A DNA stretch of 64,000 bases from Roseivirga echinicomitans (GTDB lineage Bacteria > Bacteroidota > Bacteroidia > Cytophagales > Cyclobacteriaceae). The notes under the pieces were generated by a model, which saw only the letters and a list, made by a program, of their open reading frames with translations, had not been told where the DNA came from and did no database searches. Below, piece by piece: positions 17,783 through 25,624 of the stretch (within the stretch, counting starts at the first letter, position 1; each line of letters starts with the position of its first letter). The stretch is from positions 186,001 to 250,000 of the forward strand of contig NZ_LRDB01000001.1 of the NCBI RefSeq assembly GCF_001592935.1, read 5' to 3'. Position numbers and translations under genes: made by a program.

Positions 17783-17845
17783 GAGAATAAAATTTTGATT
17801 GGGGAAATGAAGGTAGAAATATTCATTTCGATCCTTATAAAACAA

Positions 17846-17877
17846 GAAAGCCTTCCCGAATCATCGAAAAGGCTTTC
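17846..17877 (-). terminator. Intrinsic terminator after the FKBP gene
   Basis: GAAAGCCTT and AAGGCTTTC form a perfect 9-bp stem around a 14-base loop. On the minus strand the stem is followed by TTGTTTTAT, and it lies 22 bases after the stop of the FKBP gene. Confidence 0.75.
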
Positions 17878-17899
17878 AAAATCTTAATTCTTTTTAGAA

Positions 17900-18559
17900 T
17901 TACTTAATCTCAAGTAATTCAATTTCGAAGATTAAAGCAGCATTTGGAGGAATTGCACCGCTAATACCACTTTCGCCATAGGCTAAATTAGATGGAATAT
18001 ACAACTCTACTTTACCACCAATTTTCATCAGTTGAAGACCTTCGATCCATCCAGCAATAAATTGATTTACGGGATAGGTAAGTGGTTCGCCACCAATAGA
18101 ACTATCGAATATCGTACCATCCAAAAGCTTACCTGTATAGTGTATTGTCACTGTATCTTCTGCCTTTGGAGATGCTCCCGCTCCTTCTTGCATAACCTTG
18201 TATTGCAAGCCGCTGGCTGTAGTTTGTACACCTGGCTTCGTTGCATTTTCAGCTAAAAACAGTTCACCTTCTTCTTTTGCCCCTTCCATTGCTCTTTGTT
18301 GATCGGCAATAAGGATCTCTTGAGATTGGTCTAAAGTCATCTGAGCAGTATCAGACAAAGCCTCTTTTACAGCCGCAGCTACCATGTCAGCGTCTAAAGT
18401 TTTGTTCTGCTGCTTCAGCATTTCTGCAATCTGAACACCATAAGCATAACTGAGGCTATCTTGTTGTGTTTTCATTTGTGCAGTAGAAGTATTGTCATTG
18501 CTGCATCCAATCGCGGTGGCCAAAATAACTACCAACCCAATAGAAAGTATGTTTTTCAT
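17900..18559 (-). CDS. FKBP-type peptidyl-prolyl cis-trans isomerase, lipoprotein
   Basis: 219 residues. The lipobox ATAIGC puts the lipidated Cys at 19. A helical dimerisation region (about 30-105, beginning DSLSYAYGVQIAEMLK) precedes the FKBP domain (about 112-219) with VTIHYTGKLLDGTIFDSS, FIAGWIEGLQLMKIGGK and IPPNAALIFEIELL. This is the Mip/FkpA layout, which helps fold exported proteins in the periplasm. A TACCTTTG box (18587-18594) 28 bases before the ATG matches the Bacteroidota -7 element. It has its own terminator and stands alone. Confidence 0.93.
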   Translation of the reverse strand: MKNILSIGLVVILATAIGCSNDNTSTAQMKTQQDSLSYAYGVQIAEMLKQQNKTLDADMVAAAVKEALSDTAQMTLDQSQEILIADQQRAMEGAKEEGELFLAENATKPGVQTTASGLQYKVMQEGAGASPKAEDTVTIHYTGKLLDGTIFDSSIGGEPLTYPVNQFIAGWIEGLQLMKIGGKVELYIPSNLAYGESGISGAIPPNAALIFEIELLEIK

Positions 18560-18586
18560 AATCGTTTAGTTTTTTAAAGTCAGGCG

Positions 18587-18594
18587 CAAAGGTA
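18587..18594 (-). promoter_or_regulatory. Bacteroidota -7 promoter box of the FKBP gene
   Basis: TACCTTTG on the minus strand fits TAnnTTTG and lies 28 bases upstream of the ATG. A TTA, not TTG, is near the -33 position. Confidence 0.4.
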
Positions 18595-18671
18595 AAAATT
18601 AAATACACGTTTAATAATCTAGACCTCAACTCCTTCAAGAATTGGTTCAAAGTTGATTTTCCGCTTGAGAA

Positions 18672-20399
18672 TTATTTATTGTAGAACATCCAGCTACTTT
18701 CGAAGTCCTTTTTTAAGCGTTGGTTGGTCAGTATGGCACGTACCATTTCCACAGGCATGCTGTTCTCTTTTAAAACGGCATCGTGAAACTCTTTAATCGT
18801 CATTTTACCACTATCCACTAACTCCTTTTTAAGCTCATAAAATTGAAGGCCGCCCGTCATGTAGGCCAATTGGTATAGTGGCCCGTAGTTACCTTCAAAA
18901 GAACGTCTCACTTCTCCTTCAGCATTTGCGCGTTCATGCCCCACTCTATCCACCAAGAAGTCAATACACTGCTGAGGAGTCCATTTACCTAAGTGATAGT
19001 TTAGTGAAAAGATGATTCGAGCCGAACGGTGCATTCTCCAGAATAACATTCCTATGCGGTCTTCTGGCGACTGCGGAAAGTCCATGTCCCAGAGTAAAAG
19101 CTCCCAGTATAAGGCCCAACCTTCTGTCCAAAAAGGAGTGCCATATGAACGGTATTCCTTATTTCGATTGTTCATAAAACCCTGAAGATGATGACCCGCG
19201 ATTAATTCATGATGCACTGTAGCACGAGAAAAATGTGGATTGTTGCCTCGCATGCTCATCAACTTGTCTTCATGATTCATATCGTCCGTTGGATAAGAAA
19301 TTTGAAGGGTTTCTCCACCCAGAAAGAAAGGGCTAATCAATTGTCTCGCTGGTGAGATCATAGACATCCTCCAAGTTTCTTCTGCAATTGGGGGAATGGT
19401 AAGCAGGTTGTTCTTTTTCAAGAAGTCCACTGACTCATTATACAGTTTCAGCATCGCTTCTGGTTGGTGGCCTTCAGGTACGAAAGACATTTTTACCTTT
19501 TCTTGCGCTGCTCTCCAATCATCACCAAAACCCATTTCTCTCGAGGCTTTCAACAATTCCGCATCGGCCCACGCAAATTCTTTGTCGGCAATCTCTACCA
19601 ATTGCTCTGGCGAATAAGGAATCATTTCGTACTTCATCTGTCTAATGAGTTCCTCTCTTCCAATCGGGTTTCCTATAATTCCACTGCCATCATCTTTTGG
19701 TAATGTAGATTTATCGACTTGCGCACTCAATACTTTTGAATAATCGTCCAAAGCTTTATCTAGTACTTCGTAAGGTTTGGTTACCCACCAAGTAAACTGC
19801 GGATCGTATCCTTTATAGAAGTCATAAACGCTATTGAGGGCCCGCTTTTGTCCACGAATTGTTCTTTCTGCTCTTCTGGTTAGTTCTCTAGAAAAAGTGG
19901 GGTTCTCTTTTTTCAATTCAGTAGTGGCCACTTTTAGTTTTTTGGCGATGTCATTCAAGTCGGCTGCAACTTTTTCACTGTCCAGGTGCAATCCTCTTCT
20001 TCGTTTCCTTTCCAGTTCATAAAGAGATTCGGCAGGACTGACCCACCTCTTCAACTGGTTTACTTCCTTCTCTTCTACAGATAACTCAAACAGATTTTCG
20101 TCTATATATCGCTTCTGAAGTAAGTAGTCCACCTGACCACCCGTTGACAGCTTATTGAAATTAAATTTCTCGAGTTTTGAGAGTTGATCTTTAAAAAAGC
20201 TTTCAAATCGTTGTCTCCTTTCGGGGGAGTTTTCAATAGAATAGAAGCGAGAAAGGCTCCCATAATCAGCCCTTAGATTTACTGAGAAGTCGTACAATTC
20301 TGTAACCCCTGATTGATTATCGGGCTGTTGAGCAATAGTCAAGTGCCCAAATATTAAAAATAGGCAAGCAATAAAAAATAACTTTGATAGCTTTTTCAT
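18672..20399 (-). CDS. DUF885-family secreted zinc metallopeptidase
   Basis: 575 residues from the ATG at 20399, chosen because a clear signal peptide (MKKLSKLFF..., cleaved after TIAQ) starts there; an in-frame start 18 codons earlier would bury it. The family motif HHELIAGHHLQ (HExxAGHxxQ zinc site) lies in the middle of the C-terminal half, with FWTEGWALYWE supplying the third ligand region and GHERANAEGEVRR following. DUF885 proteins are thought to be metallopeptidases, some with carboxypeptidase-like activity; the substrate is unknown. There is no obvious operon partner: the CPBP protease gene upstream is about 100 bases away on the same strand. Confidence 0.85.
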   Translation of the reverse strand: MKKLSKLFFIACLFLIFGHLTIAQQPDNQSGVTELYDFSVNLRADYGSLSRFYSIENSPERRQRFESFFKDQLSKLEKFNFNKLSTGGQVDYLLQKRYIDENLFELSVEEKEVNQLKRWVSPAESLYELERKRRRGLHLDSEKVAADLNDIAKKLKVATTELKKENPTFSRELTRRAERTIRGQKRALNSVYDFYKGYDPQFTWWVTKPYEVLDKALDDYSKVLSAQVDKSTLPKDDGSGIIGNPIGREELIRQMKYEMIPYSPEQLVEIADKEFAWADAELLKASREMGFGDDWRAAQEKVKMSFVPEGHQPEAMLKLYNESVDFLKKNNLLTIPPIAEETWRMSMISPARQLISPFFLGGETLQISYPTDDMNHEDKLMSMRGNNPHFSRATVHHELIAGHHLQGFMNNRNKEYRSYGTPFWTEGWALYWELLLWDMDFPQSPEDRIGMLFWRMHRSARIIFSLNYHLGKWTPQQCIDFLVDRVGHERANAEGEVRRSFEGNYGPLYQLAYMTGGLQFYELKKELVDSGKMTIKEFHDAVLKENSMPVEMVRAILTNQRLKKDFESSWMFYNK

Positions 20400-20504
20400 T
20401 TGTAGAACGAGTTTAATCAAAAGGTAAAAATAGAAGAGAAAACCAAAGTTCATCAGTGAAGTTTCTTTGATTGTCAGTTGGCTTGATGAATGGTTTGCCC
20501 ATAG

Positions 20505-21416
20505 CTATTTTAAACTGCTTTCAGACTTCTTGGCTGATCTAATCAACTCTTCGTTTTGTAAAACCTCAAAGAAATCTTGGTAAAAGATTGTATCATGTTT
20601 AGAGGTATAACTCAAGTTGAATCTAAAAAATGGTCCATTAATTAAAAAATCGTCAGCACTTTTGCCTTTGTAAGCCAATTCCAAATATCTAAATAACGCA
20701 TCAATACCCTGACCTTCAAGAGTTACCTCCGTACTATTCATCTGGATTCTATTTGGCTTACCATCATAAAAAGGTACCTGCTCATAACTGAGTATACCAT
20801 GTTCCGTTTCCTTAACTACTTTTTTACCAAAAGGAAATTGAAGAGCGAAAAACAAAATGCTAAACAATATGAAATTCCAGCTCATATGAAAGTAAATGGC
20901 ATTACGAAGTTTAAAGTTTAAGCAAATCCAGTTAAAAATAAGGCCTGCGCCTAATTGTATAAGGACAAGGAAAGTGTCAATATTCAACCCAAATTCACCT
21001 TCACTTAAATGGACTAAAGCGAACATTATTGAGTTGATAATAATATAGGCAGGTAAAAACTTATCACGACTTAGACGCTCAGTTCTCGCTAAAAGAATGA
21101 CCATAATCAAGGCTAAGCCTAAGGTGAAATTGAGCCACTCGGAATACTGACTAATCGTCACTAGAATGATGGCAATAAGACTAACGATTCTAGTATTTCT
21201 GTTTAAGGCGTGCTGCCCTCGAAAAGTTATTTCCTCAAGAAGTGGCGCGATAAATACAGCCATAAAAAAGATCAGCTCAAAGCTCAACCCACCAAAATCT
21301 TCAGGAGTAATATCCTCCGCTGAAATGAAAAGAATTATGAATCCTATAATTAATGAGAGGACACCTAGCTTCAATGCCCAATTGAAATTCCGCTGGAAAA
21401 ATATTTTATATATCAA
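20505..21416 (-). CDS. CPBP-family intramembrane glutamic protease
   Basis: 303 residues with six to eight hydrophobic segments. The three motifs of the CPBP/Abi family (Rce1-like) are present: EEITFRG (61-67), ALVHLSE near 150, and HMSWN near 188-192. These proteases cut inside membranes or process prenylated or bacteriocin-like peptides; the bacterial target is usually unknown. After the membrane part comes a soluble C-terminal tail of about 90 residues. The start appears to be a TTG at 21416, since the frame is closed by a TAG six codons upstream and holds no ATG in between. Confidence 0.82.
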   Translation of the reverse strand: MIYKIFFQRNFNWALKLGVLSLIIGFIILFISAEDITPEDFGGLSFELIFFMAVFIAPLLEEITFRGQHALNRNTRIVSLIAIILVTISQYSEWLNFTLGLALIMVILLARTERLSRDKFLPAYIIINSIMFALVHLSEGEFGLNIDTFLVLIQLGAGLIFNWICLNFKLRNAIYFHMSWNFILFSILFFALQFPFGKKVVKETEHGILSYEQVPFYDGKPNRIQMNSTEVTLEGQGIDALFRYLELAYKGKSADDFLINGPFFRFNLSYTSKHDTIFYQDFFEVLQNEELIRSAKKSESSLK

Positions 21417-21485
21417 TATTGTAGAGTTAATCTACTAAAGTAAATGAAAAAGATTATAAAGGCTACCTTACATCAGGGTAATAAA

Positions 21486-21514
21486 AAAGGCTTACCCTTC
21501 TTGGGTAAACCTTT
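21486..21514 (-). terminator. Intrinsic terminator after the SYLF gene
   Basis: AAAGGCTTACCC and GGGTAAACCTTT pair over 12 positions; the one mismatch is a G-U pair only on the minus strand, and T-rich sequence follows on that strand. It is 30 bases after the stop at 21544. Confidence 0.75.
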
Positions 21515-21543
21515 CAATAACTTCAGGTATTTTTAGTCAAGTA

Positions 21544-22089
21544 CTACTTCATTTCGTTCTCTGAAACGAACTTAAATTTTTGTCCTCCAATAGAAGCCTC
21601 ATACATTAACCCGCCTTTGGCTTGGGTGAAAACCGCTACTCCATCGGTGTAGCTTGCATCTGCGGATATTCCAGACTTTAACGCTACGGCAGAAACCTGG
21701 GCAGCAAATTGGTATTTATTATTGATAAATCGGTTGAAGCTGTCTGCGTCCTCGAAGAAAATGATCTCACTGTATTCTTGTCCTCCCAACTGGAAGCCGA
21801 CAGTGATTTGAGTCATATTGGATCCACCAATCATATCGCCTTGCTTATAAACAACCCCTTTTCCAGCAGCGCCCCCAATACCTATGGCTCCTTTTCCAAT
21901 AGAGGGGAATACGGCATAACCGAATGAGTTTTCAAAGAAACTGTCTAAACCACTGTCTATTTTCTTGAATTGCGTGATGGTTTTCTGTGCCTTTTTCACG
22001 TCATACTTTTCCTTTTTCTGGGCCATTGCCTGATTTGAAAAGAATACAACTAAAACTAAAAATGCTGCTATTAGACTTTTAACTCTCAT
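21544..22089 (-). CDS. SYLF-domain (YSC84-type) lipid-binding protein, secreted
   Basis: 181 residues. Signal peptide 1-23 (ends AMAQ), then a SYLF/YSC84 domain: FFENSFGYAVFPSIGKGAIGIGG, GAAGKGVVYKQGDMIGGSNMTQITVGFQLGGQEYSEIIFF, and the C-terminal GVAVFTQAKGGLMYEASIGGQKF. The fold binds phosphoinositides in eukaryotes; bacterial members are envelope proteins of unknown role, often upregulated by stress. Monocistronic, with its own terminator. Confidence 0.88.
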   Translation of the reverse strand: MRVKSLIAAFLVLVVFFSNQAMAQKKEKYDVKKAQKTITQFKKIDSGLDSFFENSFGYAVFPSIGKGAIGIGGAAGKGVVYKQGDMIGGSNMTQITVGFQLGGQEYSEIIFFEDADSFNRFINNKYQFAAQVSAVALKSGISADASYTDGVAVFTQAKGGLMYEASIGGQKFKFVSENEMK

Positions 22090-22149
22090 AATACTATCCG
22101 TTTTGTCGCTCTCTATTGATCAATTGTGGTTCCAAATTTTCAAAAACCT

Positions 22150-22800
22150 CTATTTTCTGAAATATAAATCCTCCCTTTCCTCGGGTTCTATTTCCAAAAC
22201 ATTTGCAAGCACCAATTTTATCAATGTTCGGGAAGCTATAAATTTCGATAAGTTCGCTGCCTTAGCATATTCAATAAGAGTAACGGTTTGGTTATTCTCT
22301 AAAAGCTCCATTAACGCTCTTTCCTTTTCACCAAAAGTAAACTGCGTGTCTTTTGCTTTCACCCGCCTTTTTAAAATTTCTCGCATCTCCTTAGTCGCTT
22401 GAAGGCTTTGATCACCAGCCCTAACATAAGCCTTTCCAGATTTGGCATCAATATTCTCTTTTAGCTGTAAAGGTAGCTTCTCACCTTTTTGAATTTCAAA
22501 AACAGCAATTCCTTTTTTTTCATTAAGTTTAATAATCTGCAAATCGTAATTGAGTTTTGGCCAAATTAAATTTTCAATGGTTTGCTCCAGCACAAATACT
22601 TCACCTTCTATATTACGGGTACCCGAAATAGTACCGTCATCATCTACCCCCAGTAGAAGTACTCCTCCTTGAGTATTAGCAAAAGCCACGAGTTCTTTTG
22701 CTATTTTTTCTGGAAAATTGGCCTTCTTCTTAAACTCAAGATGAATACCTTCTCCGTTTTTGGTGAGCACGTTTAACCTTCGGATACTCCAGTTTTCCAT
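22150..22800 (-). CDS. AlbA_2 (Schlafen-type) ATP-binding/DNA-binding regulator
   Basis: 216 residues from the ATG at 22800, where MENWSIRRL begins; an in-frame start 16 codons earlier lacks conserved sequence. The N-terminal half is an AlbA_2 domain: EGIHLEFKKKANFPEKIAKELVAFANTQGGVLLLGVDDDG is the family hallmark (shown here in part as LEFKK and NTQGGVLLLGV). The C-terminal part (about 150-205) looks like a helix-turn-helix: TLIEYAKAANLSKFIASRTLIKLVLANV. Such proteins are usually transcriptional regulators or parts of defence-associated loci. No partner gene is next to it. Confidence 0.8.
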   Translation of the reverse strand: MENWSIRRLNVLTKNGEGIHLEFKKKANFPEKIAKELVAFANTQGGVLLLGVDDDGTISGTRNIEGEVFVLEQTIENLIWPKLNYDLQIIKLNEKKGIAVFEIQKGEKLPLQLKENIDAKSGKAYVRAGDQSLQATKEMREILKRRVKAKDTQFTFGEKERALMELLENNQTVTLIEYAKAANLSKFIASRTLIKLVLANVLEIEPEEREDLYFRK

Positions 22801-23143
22801 ACTTAGTAAATAATATTGTTTCTTCTCTCCATTTGTTTTTCCAGTCAAGAGAAAAAAGAAACCTCCTTTTTAATTACACTTCAAATTTAGAACAAGAATA
22901 TTCAATTTGTAATTCTTATTCATTTGATACACAGACAAAGGCTGAAAGAATTCTGAAGGTTTTGAAATAGTTATGGATTCTCATTTATTTGCTAAAAAGG
23001 CAAACTCCATGAGTATTTATGGCAGTTATAAAATACCTAAAAGAAGAGTCAGGTAGGGCGTATTTCTCTATATCTGGTGAATCGGCTTGTATAACCAAGC
23101 TTGCTTCAATTCATGACAGAAAACGAAAAGCTCATAAAAACAA
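22801..23143. other. Intergenic stretch without a supported gene
   Basis: About 340 bases, A/T-rich, between the AlbA_2 gene and the terminator of the sigma-factor operon. A 48-codon frame (23019-23165, plus strand) exists but runs into the terminator stem and has no recognisable content. I see no RNA gene and no clear promoter. Confidence 0.5.
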
Positions 23144-23173
23144 AAAACGTCTCAAAATGAATTGAGACGTTTT
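23144..23173 (-). terminator. Intrinsic terminator of the sigma/anti-sigma operon
   Basis: AAAACGTCTCAA and TTGAGACGTTTT make a perfect 12-bp stem with a 6-base loop; T residues follow on the minus strand. It lies 37 bases after the stop at 23210. Confidence 0.85.
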
Positions 23174-23178
23174 AAAGT

Positions 23179-23198
23179 GTGTGTATATGTGTGTATAT
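23179..23198. repeat. Tandem duplication of GTGTGTATAT
   Basis: Two perfect head-to-tail copies of GTGTGTATAT between the stop of the anti-sigma-like gene and its terminator. Transcribed as part of the 3' untranslated region; function unknown. Confidence 0.7.
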
Positions 23199-23209
23199 GG
23201 AATTCTAAT

Positions 23210-24238
23210 TTATCCTAATAAGAACGCGTAACCCTTACGACCTTTTCTCCCTTTGGTTAAAACGATACATTCAATCATATCTCCTTCTCTAAGATCTCTT
23301 ATTGGTCTATCATTAAAGAAACGATATTGTTCACCGTTATTTGGATTCAAAACTTCACCAAACTGTACTTGACGCTGATCAACAAATGAACCATCAGGAA
23401 CATTAGTACCCAAGCCTCCAGACTCATCACTTTCCGGCCTCGTAGTAGTTTCAACTACTATAACGGGATTAGTCTCACCCAAACTTTTTAACCCAAACTT
23501 CTCCATAAGTATCTCAAGACTCTTCTCTTTATAAGAATCTCCTTTAACACTTAGATCAACAAGGTTAGATAATGCTTCATCGGTTGCTCCATCTTTCAAA
23601 AGAGTAAGTGCCAAATACCATTGTGCTTGTTCGGCATATTTTGAGTAATTATTAAGAACGATGTTTAAATCATTTTTAGCAGCTTCAGTATCTCCTGTCT
23701 CAATATGAGCAATACCTAAATAAAAATAGTTGTCAGCACTCTTATCGGTTTCGACCAATTGAGCAAGCCCTCTTTCTGCCTCTTCATAGTTACCTAAATC
23801 ATAAGCATAGTAAGCTCTGTTTTTCAAATTTGTAAGGTCAACAGCAGTCCCTCTTTCAATACCCGATGCAATATTTGTATACGCCTCATAGTACTGTCCG
23901 AAAATTTTAGCTCCATTAACTTCTGATGTACCGCTAAAGAGACCAAAGTAACTCAGTGACACTATCAAAAGCAGAGTAGCTGCAATCGAAATGTATTTTT
24001 TCATAGTGGTGTGGGTTTTAATTGTTTGACTTTTTTCAATTGAGGCTTCTTGGTTTTTTAAAGATTGAAGTACTTTAAGTTTTACTTCTTCTCTCAAAAT
24101 ATTTTTAATGAGTTTTGCTTCTTGAAATTCCAACTGAAATTCAGGGTCACTCTTTAATCTATCATCAAAGTCTAGCATCTCGTTGGTTTCGAGATTGCCA
24201 TTCAAGTAAGCATCAATCAAATCTAAATTCTCTTTCAT
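23210..24238 (-). CDS. Membrane-anchored TPR protein, probable anti-sigma factor, with OB-like C-terminus
   Basis: 342 residues. Residues 1-50 (DLIDAYLNGNLETNEMLDFD...) resemble the short cytoplasmic part of Bacteroidota anti-sigma factors. One membrane segment follows (about 82-101). The periplasmic part has three or four TPR-like repeats (about 125-245: NYEEAERGLAQLVET, YFYLGIAHIETGDTEAAKNDL). The last 50 residues (QVQFGEVLNPNNGEQYRFF..., LREGDMIECIV...) look like a cold-shock/OB strand pattern, which is unexpected outside the cytoplasm. The gene begins 6 bases after the sigma-factor stop, so the pair is co-expressed. The anti-sigma role is inferred from layout, not from a conserved zinc motif, which I do not see. 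Confidence 0.72.
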   Translation of the reverse strand: MKENLDLIDAYLNGNLETNEMLDFDDRLKSDPEFQLEFQEAKLIKNILREEVKLKVLQSLKNQEASIEKSQTIKTHTTMKKYISIAATLLLIVSLSYFGLFSGTSEVNGAKIFGQYYEAYTNIASGIERGTAVDLTNLKNRAYYAYDLGNYEEAERGLAQLVETDKSADNYFYLGIAHIETGDTEAAKNDLNIVLNNYSKYAEQAQWYLALTLLKDGATDEALSNLVDLSVKGDSYKEKSLEILMEKFGLKSLGETNPVIVVETTTRPESDESGGLGTNVPDGSFVDQRQVQFGEVLNPNNGEQYRFFNDRPIRDLREGDMIECIVLTKGRKGRKGYAFLLG

Positions 24239-24244
24239 AGGAAT

Positions 24245-24784
24245 TTATTCTATCAGTTTCTTTATTCTTTGAATACACTTGTATTTCAAATTTTTTACGG
24301 TATTACCGCTACTATACCCCATTATTTCGGCAATCTCATCAGTGGAAAGCTTGTTGAAATAGAATAACTCTAAAATTCGCTTACAAGGATCTCCTATTGA
24401 ACTTATAATTTCTTTGACTTTGTCATACTTTTCGATTTTATTGACTTCGAAATCATCGTCATCAACTATAAGGTCATCATCATTAAACTTGCCTTGAAAA
24501 GTGATTTTGGTCTTCTTCCTCAAATCACCAAGCAACTTATTCTTTCCAATGGAATAAAGATACGTCTTAATCCCAGCAGCATTCATTTCCTCAAAACTTC
24601 CATCTACGACATTTTCATAGAAAGACAAAATAGCATATTGATAGATATCAACAGCTTGATCTTGCGAACAATTATGAGTGTTTGTGATATACGCAATAAA
24701 GCTTTGCCTATAGTCAGAATAAATCTGTTCAAGTGCTTGCTGATCACCACGTTTTAGTCTCACAATAAGACTGCTTTCGCTCAT
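24245..24784 (-). CDS. ECF-type RNA polymerase sigma factor
   Basis: 179 residues. Region 2 spans about 8-85 (QQALEQIYSDYRQSFIAYI, GIKTYLYSIGKNKLLGDLRK) and region 4 about 120-175 (GDPCKRILELFYFNKLSTDEIAEIMGYSSGNTVKNLKYKC), joined by an acidic linker with a run of Asp. This is the normal size and order for an ECF sigma factor. Its helix-turn-helix in region 4 reads the -35 element. It is the first gene of the operon with the TPR anti-sigma-like protein. The divergent spacer before it (24785-25084) holds repeated and mirrored motifs that could be its own target. Confidence 0.93.
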   Translation of the reverse strand: MSESSLIVRLKRGDQQALEQIYSDYRQSFIAYITNTHNCSQDQAVDIYQYAILSFYENVVDGSFEEMNAAGIKTYLYSIGKNKLLGDLRKKTKITFQGKFNDDDLIVDDDDFEVNKIEKYDKVKEIISSIGDPCKRILELFYFNKLSTDEIAEIMGYSSGNTVKNLKYKCIQRIKKLIE

Positions 24785-25084
24785 GCCTTCTCTTATTAAT
24801 GATTAAGAACCCCAAAGGTCACCCTTGTAAAGTGATTTTTTTTATTTTTTTTGAAAAACCCCATCCTTTTAGACCAAAAATAGGCAAATAACCTACCGTT
24901 GATTTCTGTATATCATCCCTAAGGACTATAACTTTTTTCGATTTTAAAGTGATTTTTTTTGAAAATATAAAATTAATGGTTTTTCGAGGGTGACATTTGC
25001 CACATGAAATCATTAAAGCTATAAAGAGACATTTTGCAATTGAAAGGGACATCATACTATTTAATAGACGATAAGATTCATTTG
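24785..25084. promoter_or_regulatory. Divergent control region between the sigma-factor and receiver genes
   Basis: A/T-rich spacer holding an exact 16-base direct repeat, TAAAGTGATTTTTTTT, at 24828-24843 and 24945-24960, and an inverted pair GTCACCC (24818-24824) / GGGTGAC (24988-24994). A TATTTTTG box on the minus strand (24875-24882) fits the -7 element for the sigma gene. The repeats are seen directly; that they are operators or ECF promoter parts is inference. Confidence 0.5.
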
Positions 25085-25528
25085 ATGGAGGACCGATTTT
25101 CCAATGAGCCTTCGTTTATTGTAAATCAGTCTGATTGGAAATTACTAGAAGGTATCAACATCCTGGTAGTTGACGATAATCCTATTAATCTAACCGTTGC
25201 AGACAAGACTCTAGCCAAATTCGGGGGCACTTCTTTCAAATGCCTTAGTGCAAAAGAATCTTTAGTGGTTTTCAAGTCCAATCCAATACAATTAATTTTA
25301 ATGGATTTGCATATGCCAAGTATAGATGGTTTTGCCGCTACTAAGCTAATTAGAGAAACAGAAAAATTCAAGAACAACCCAATTCCGATATTGGCATATA
25401 CTACTTATAATTACAATGATGTTAAACTTGAAATCGAAGATTGCGGAATGAGTGGTTATATAGGAAAACCATTCACACACATTCAGGTAATAGACACCAT
25501 TTTAGAAGTTGTTGGTGTTCAAAAATAA
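25085..25528 (+). CDS. Stand-alone response-regulator receiver protein
   Basis: 147 residues from the ATG at 25085; a TTG 17 codons upstream is also in frame. The receiver domain fills residues 20-145: INILVVDDNPINLTVADKTL (acidic pair), LILMDLHMPSIDGF (phosphoacceptor Asp) and YIGKPF (conserved Lys). The DDNPINLTVA pattern is typical of receivers that come from hybrid histidine kinases. There is no output domain and no kinase next to it, so it probably works as a phosphorelay intermediate or by protein contact. It diverges from the ECF sigma operon. Confidence 0.88.
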   Translation: MEDRFSNEPSFIVNQSDWKLLEGINILVVDDNPINLTVADKTLAKFGGTSFKCLSAKESLVVFKSNPIQLILMDLHMPSIDGFAATKLIRETEKFKNNPIPILAYTTYNYNDVKLEIEDCGMSGYIGKPFTHIQVIDTILEVVGVQK

Positions 25529-25572
25529 GACCCTCCTTTCTTTTTTTATATTCATTTGCAAGACTACCTTGG

Positions 25573-25603
25573 TTGGTAATTAGAACTTGTTACCCTATTT
25601 TTG
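25573..25603 (+). promoter_or_regulatory. Bacteroidota housekeeping promoter of glyA
   Basis: TTG (25573-25575), 20 bases, TATTTTTG (25596-25603): an exact fit to the -33/-7 consensus of Bacteroidota. The expected start near 25610 leaves a short leader before the ATG at 25625 and argues against the in-frame TTG at 25601, which overlaps the -7 box. Confidence 0.65.
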
Positions 25604-25624
25604 GCAAAAACTACACCCATTGCC

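Noticed and set aside
23019-23165. 48-codon plus-strand frame with a basic C-terminus
   Set aside because: It runs into the stem of the sigma-operon terminator, has no recognisable motif and no clear ribosome-binding site or promoter.
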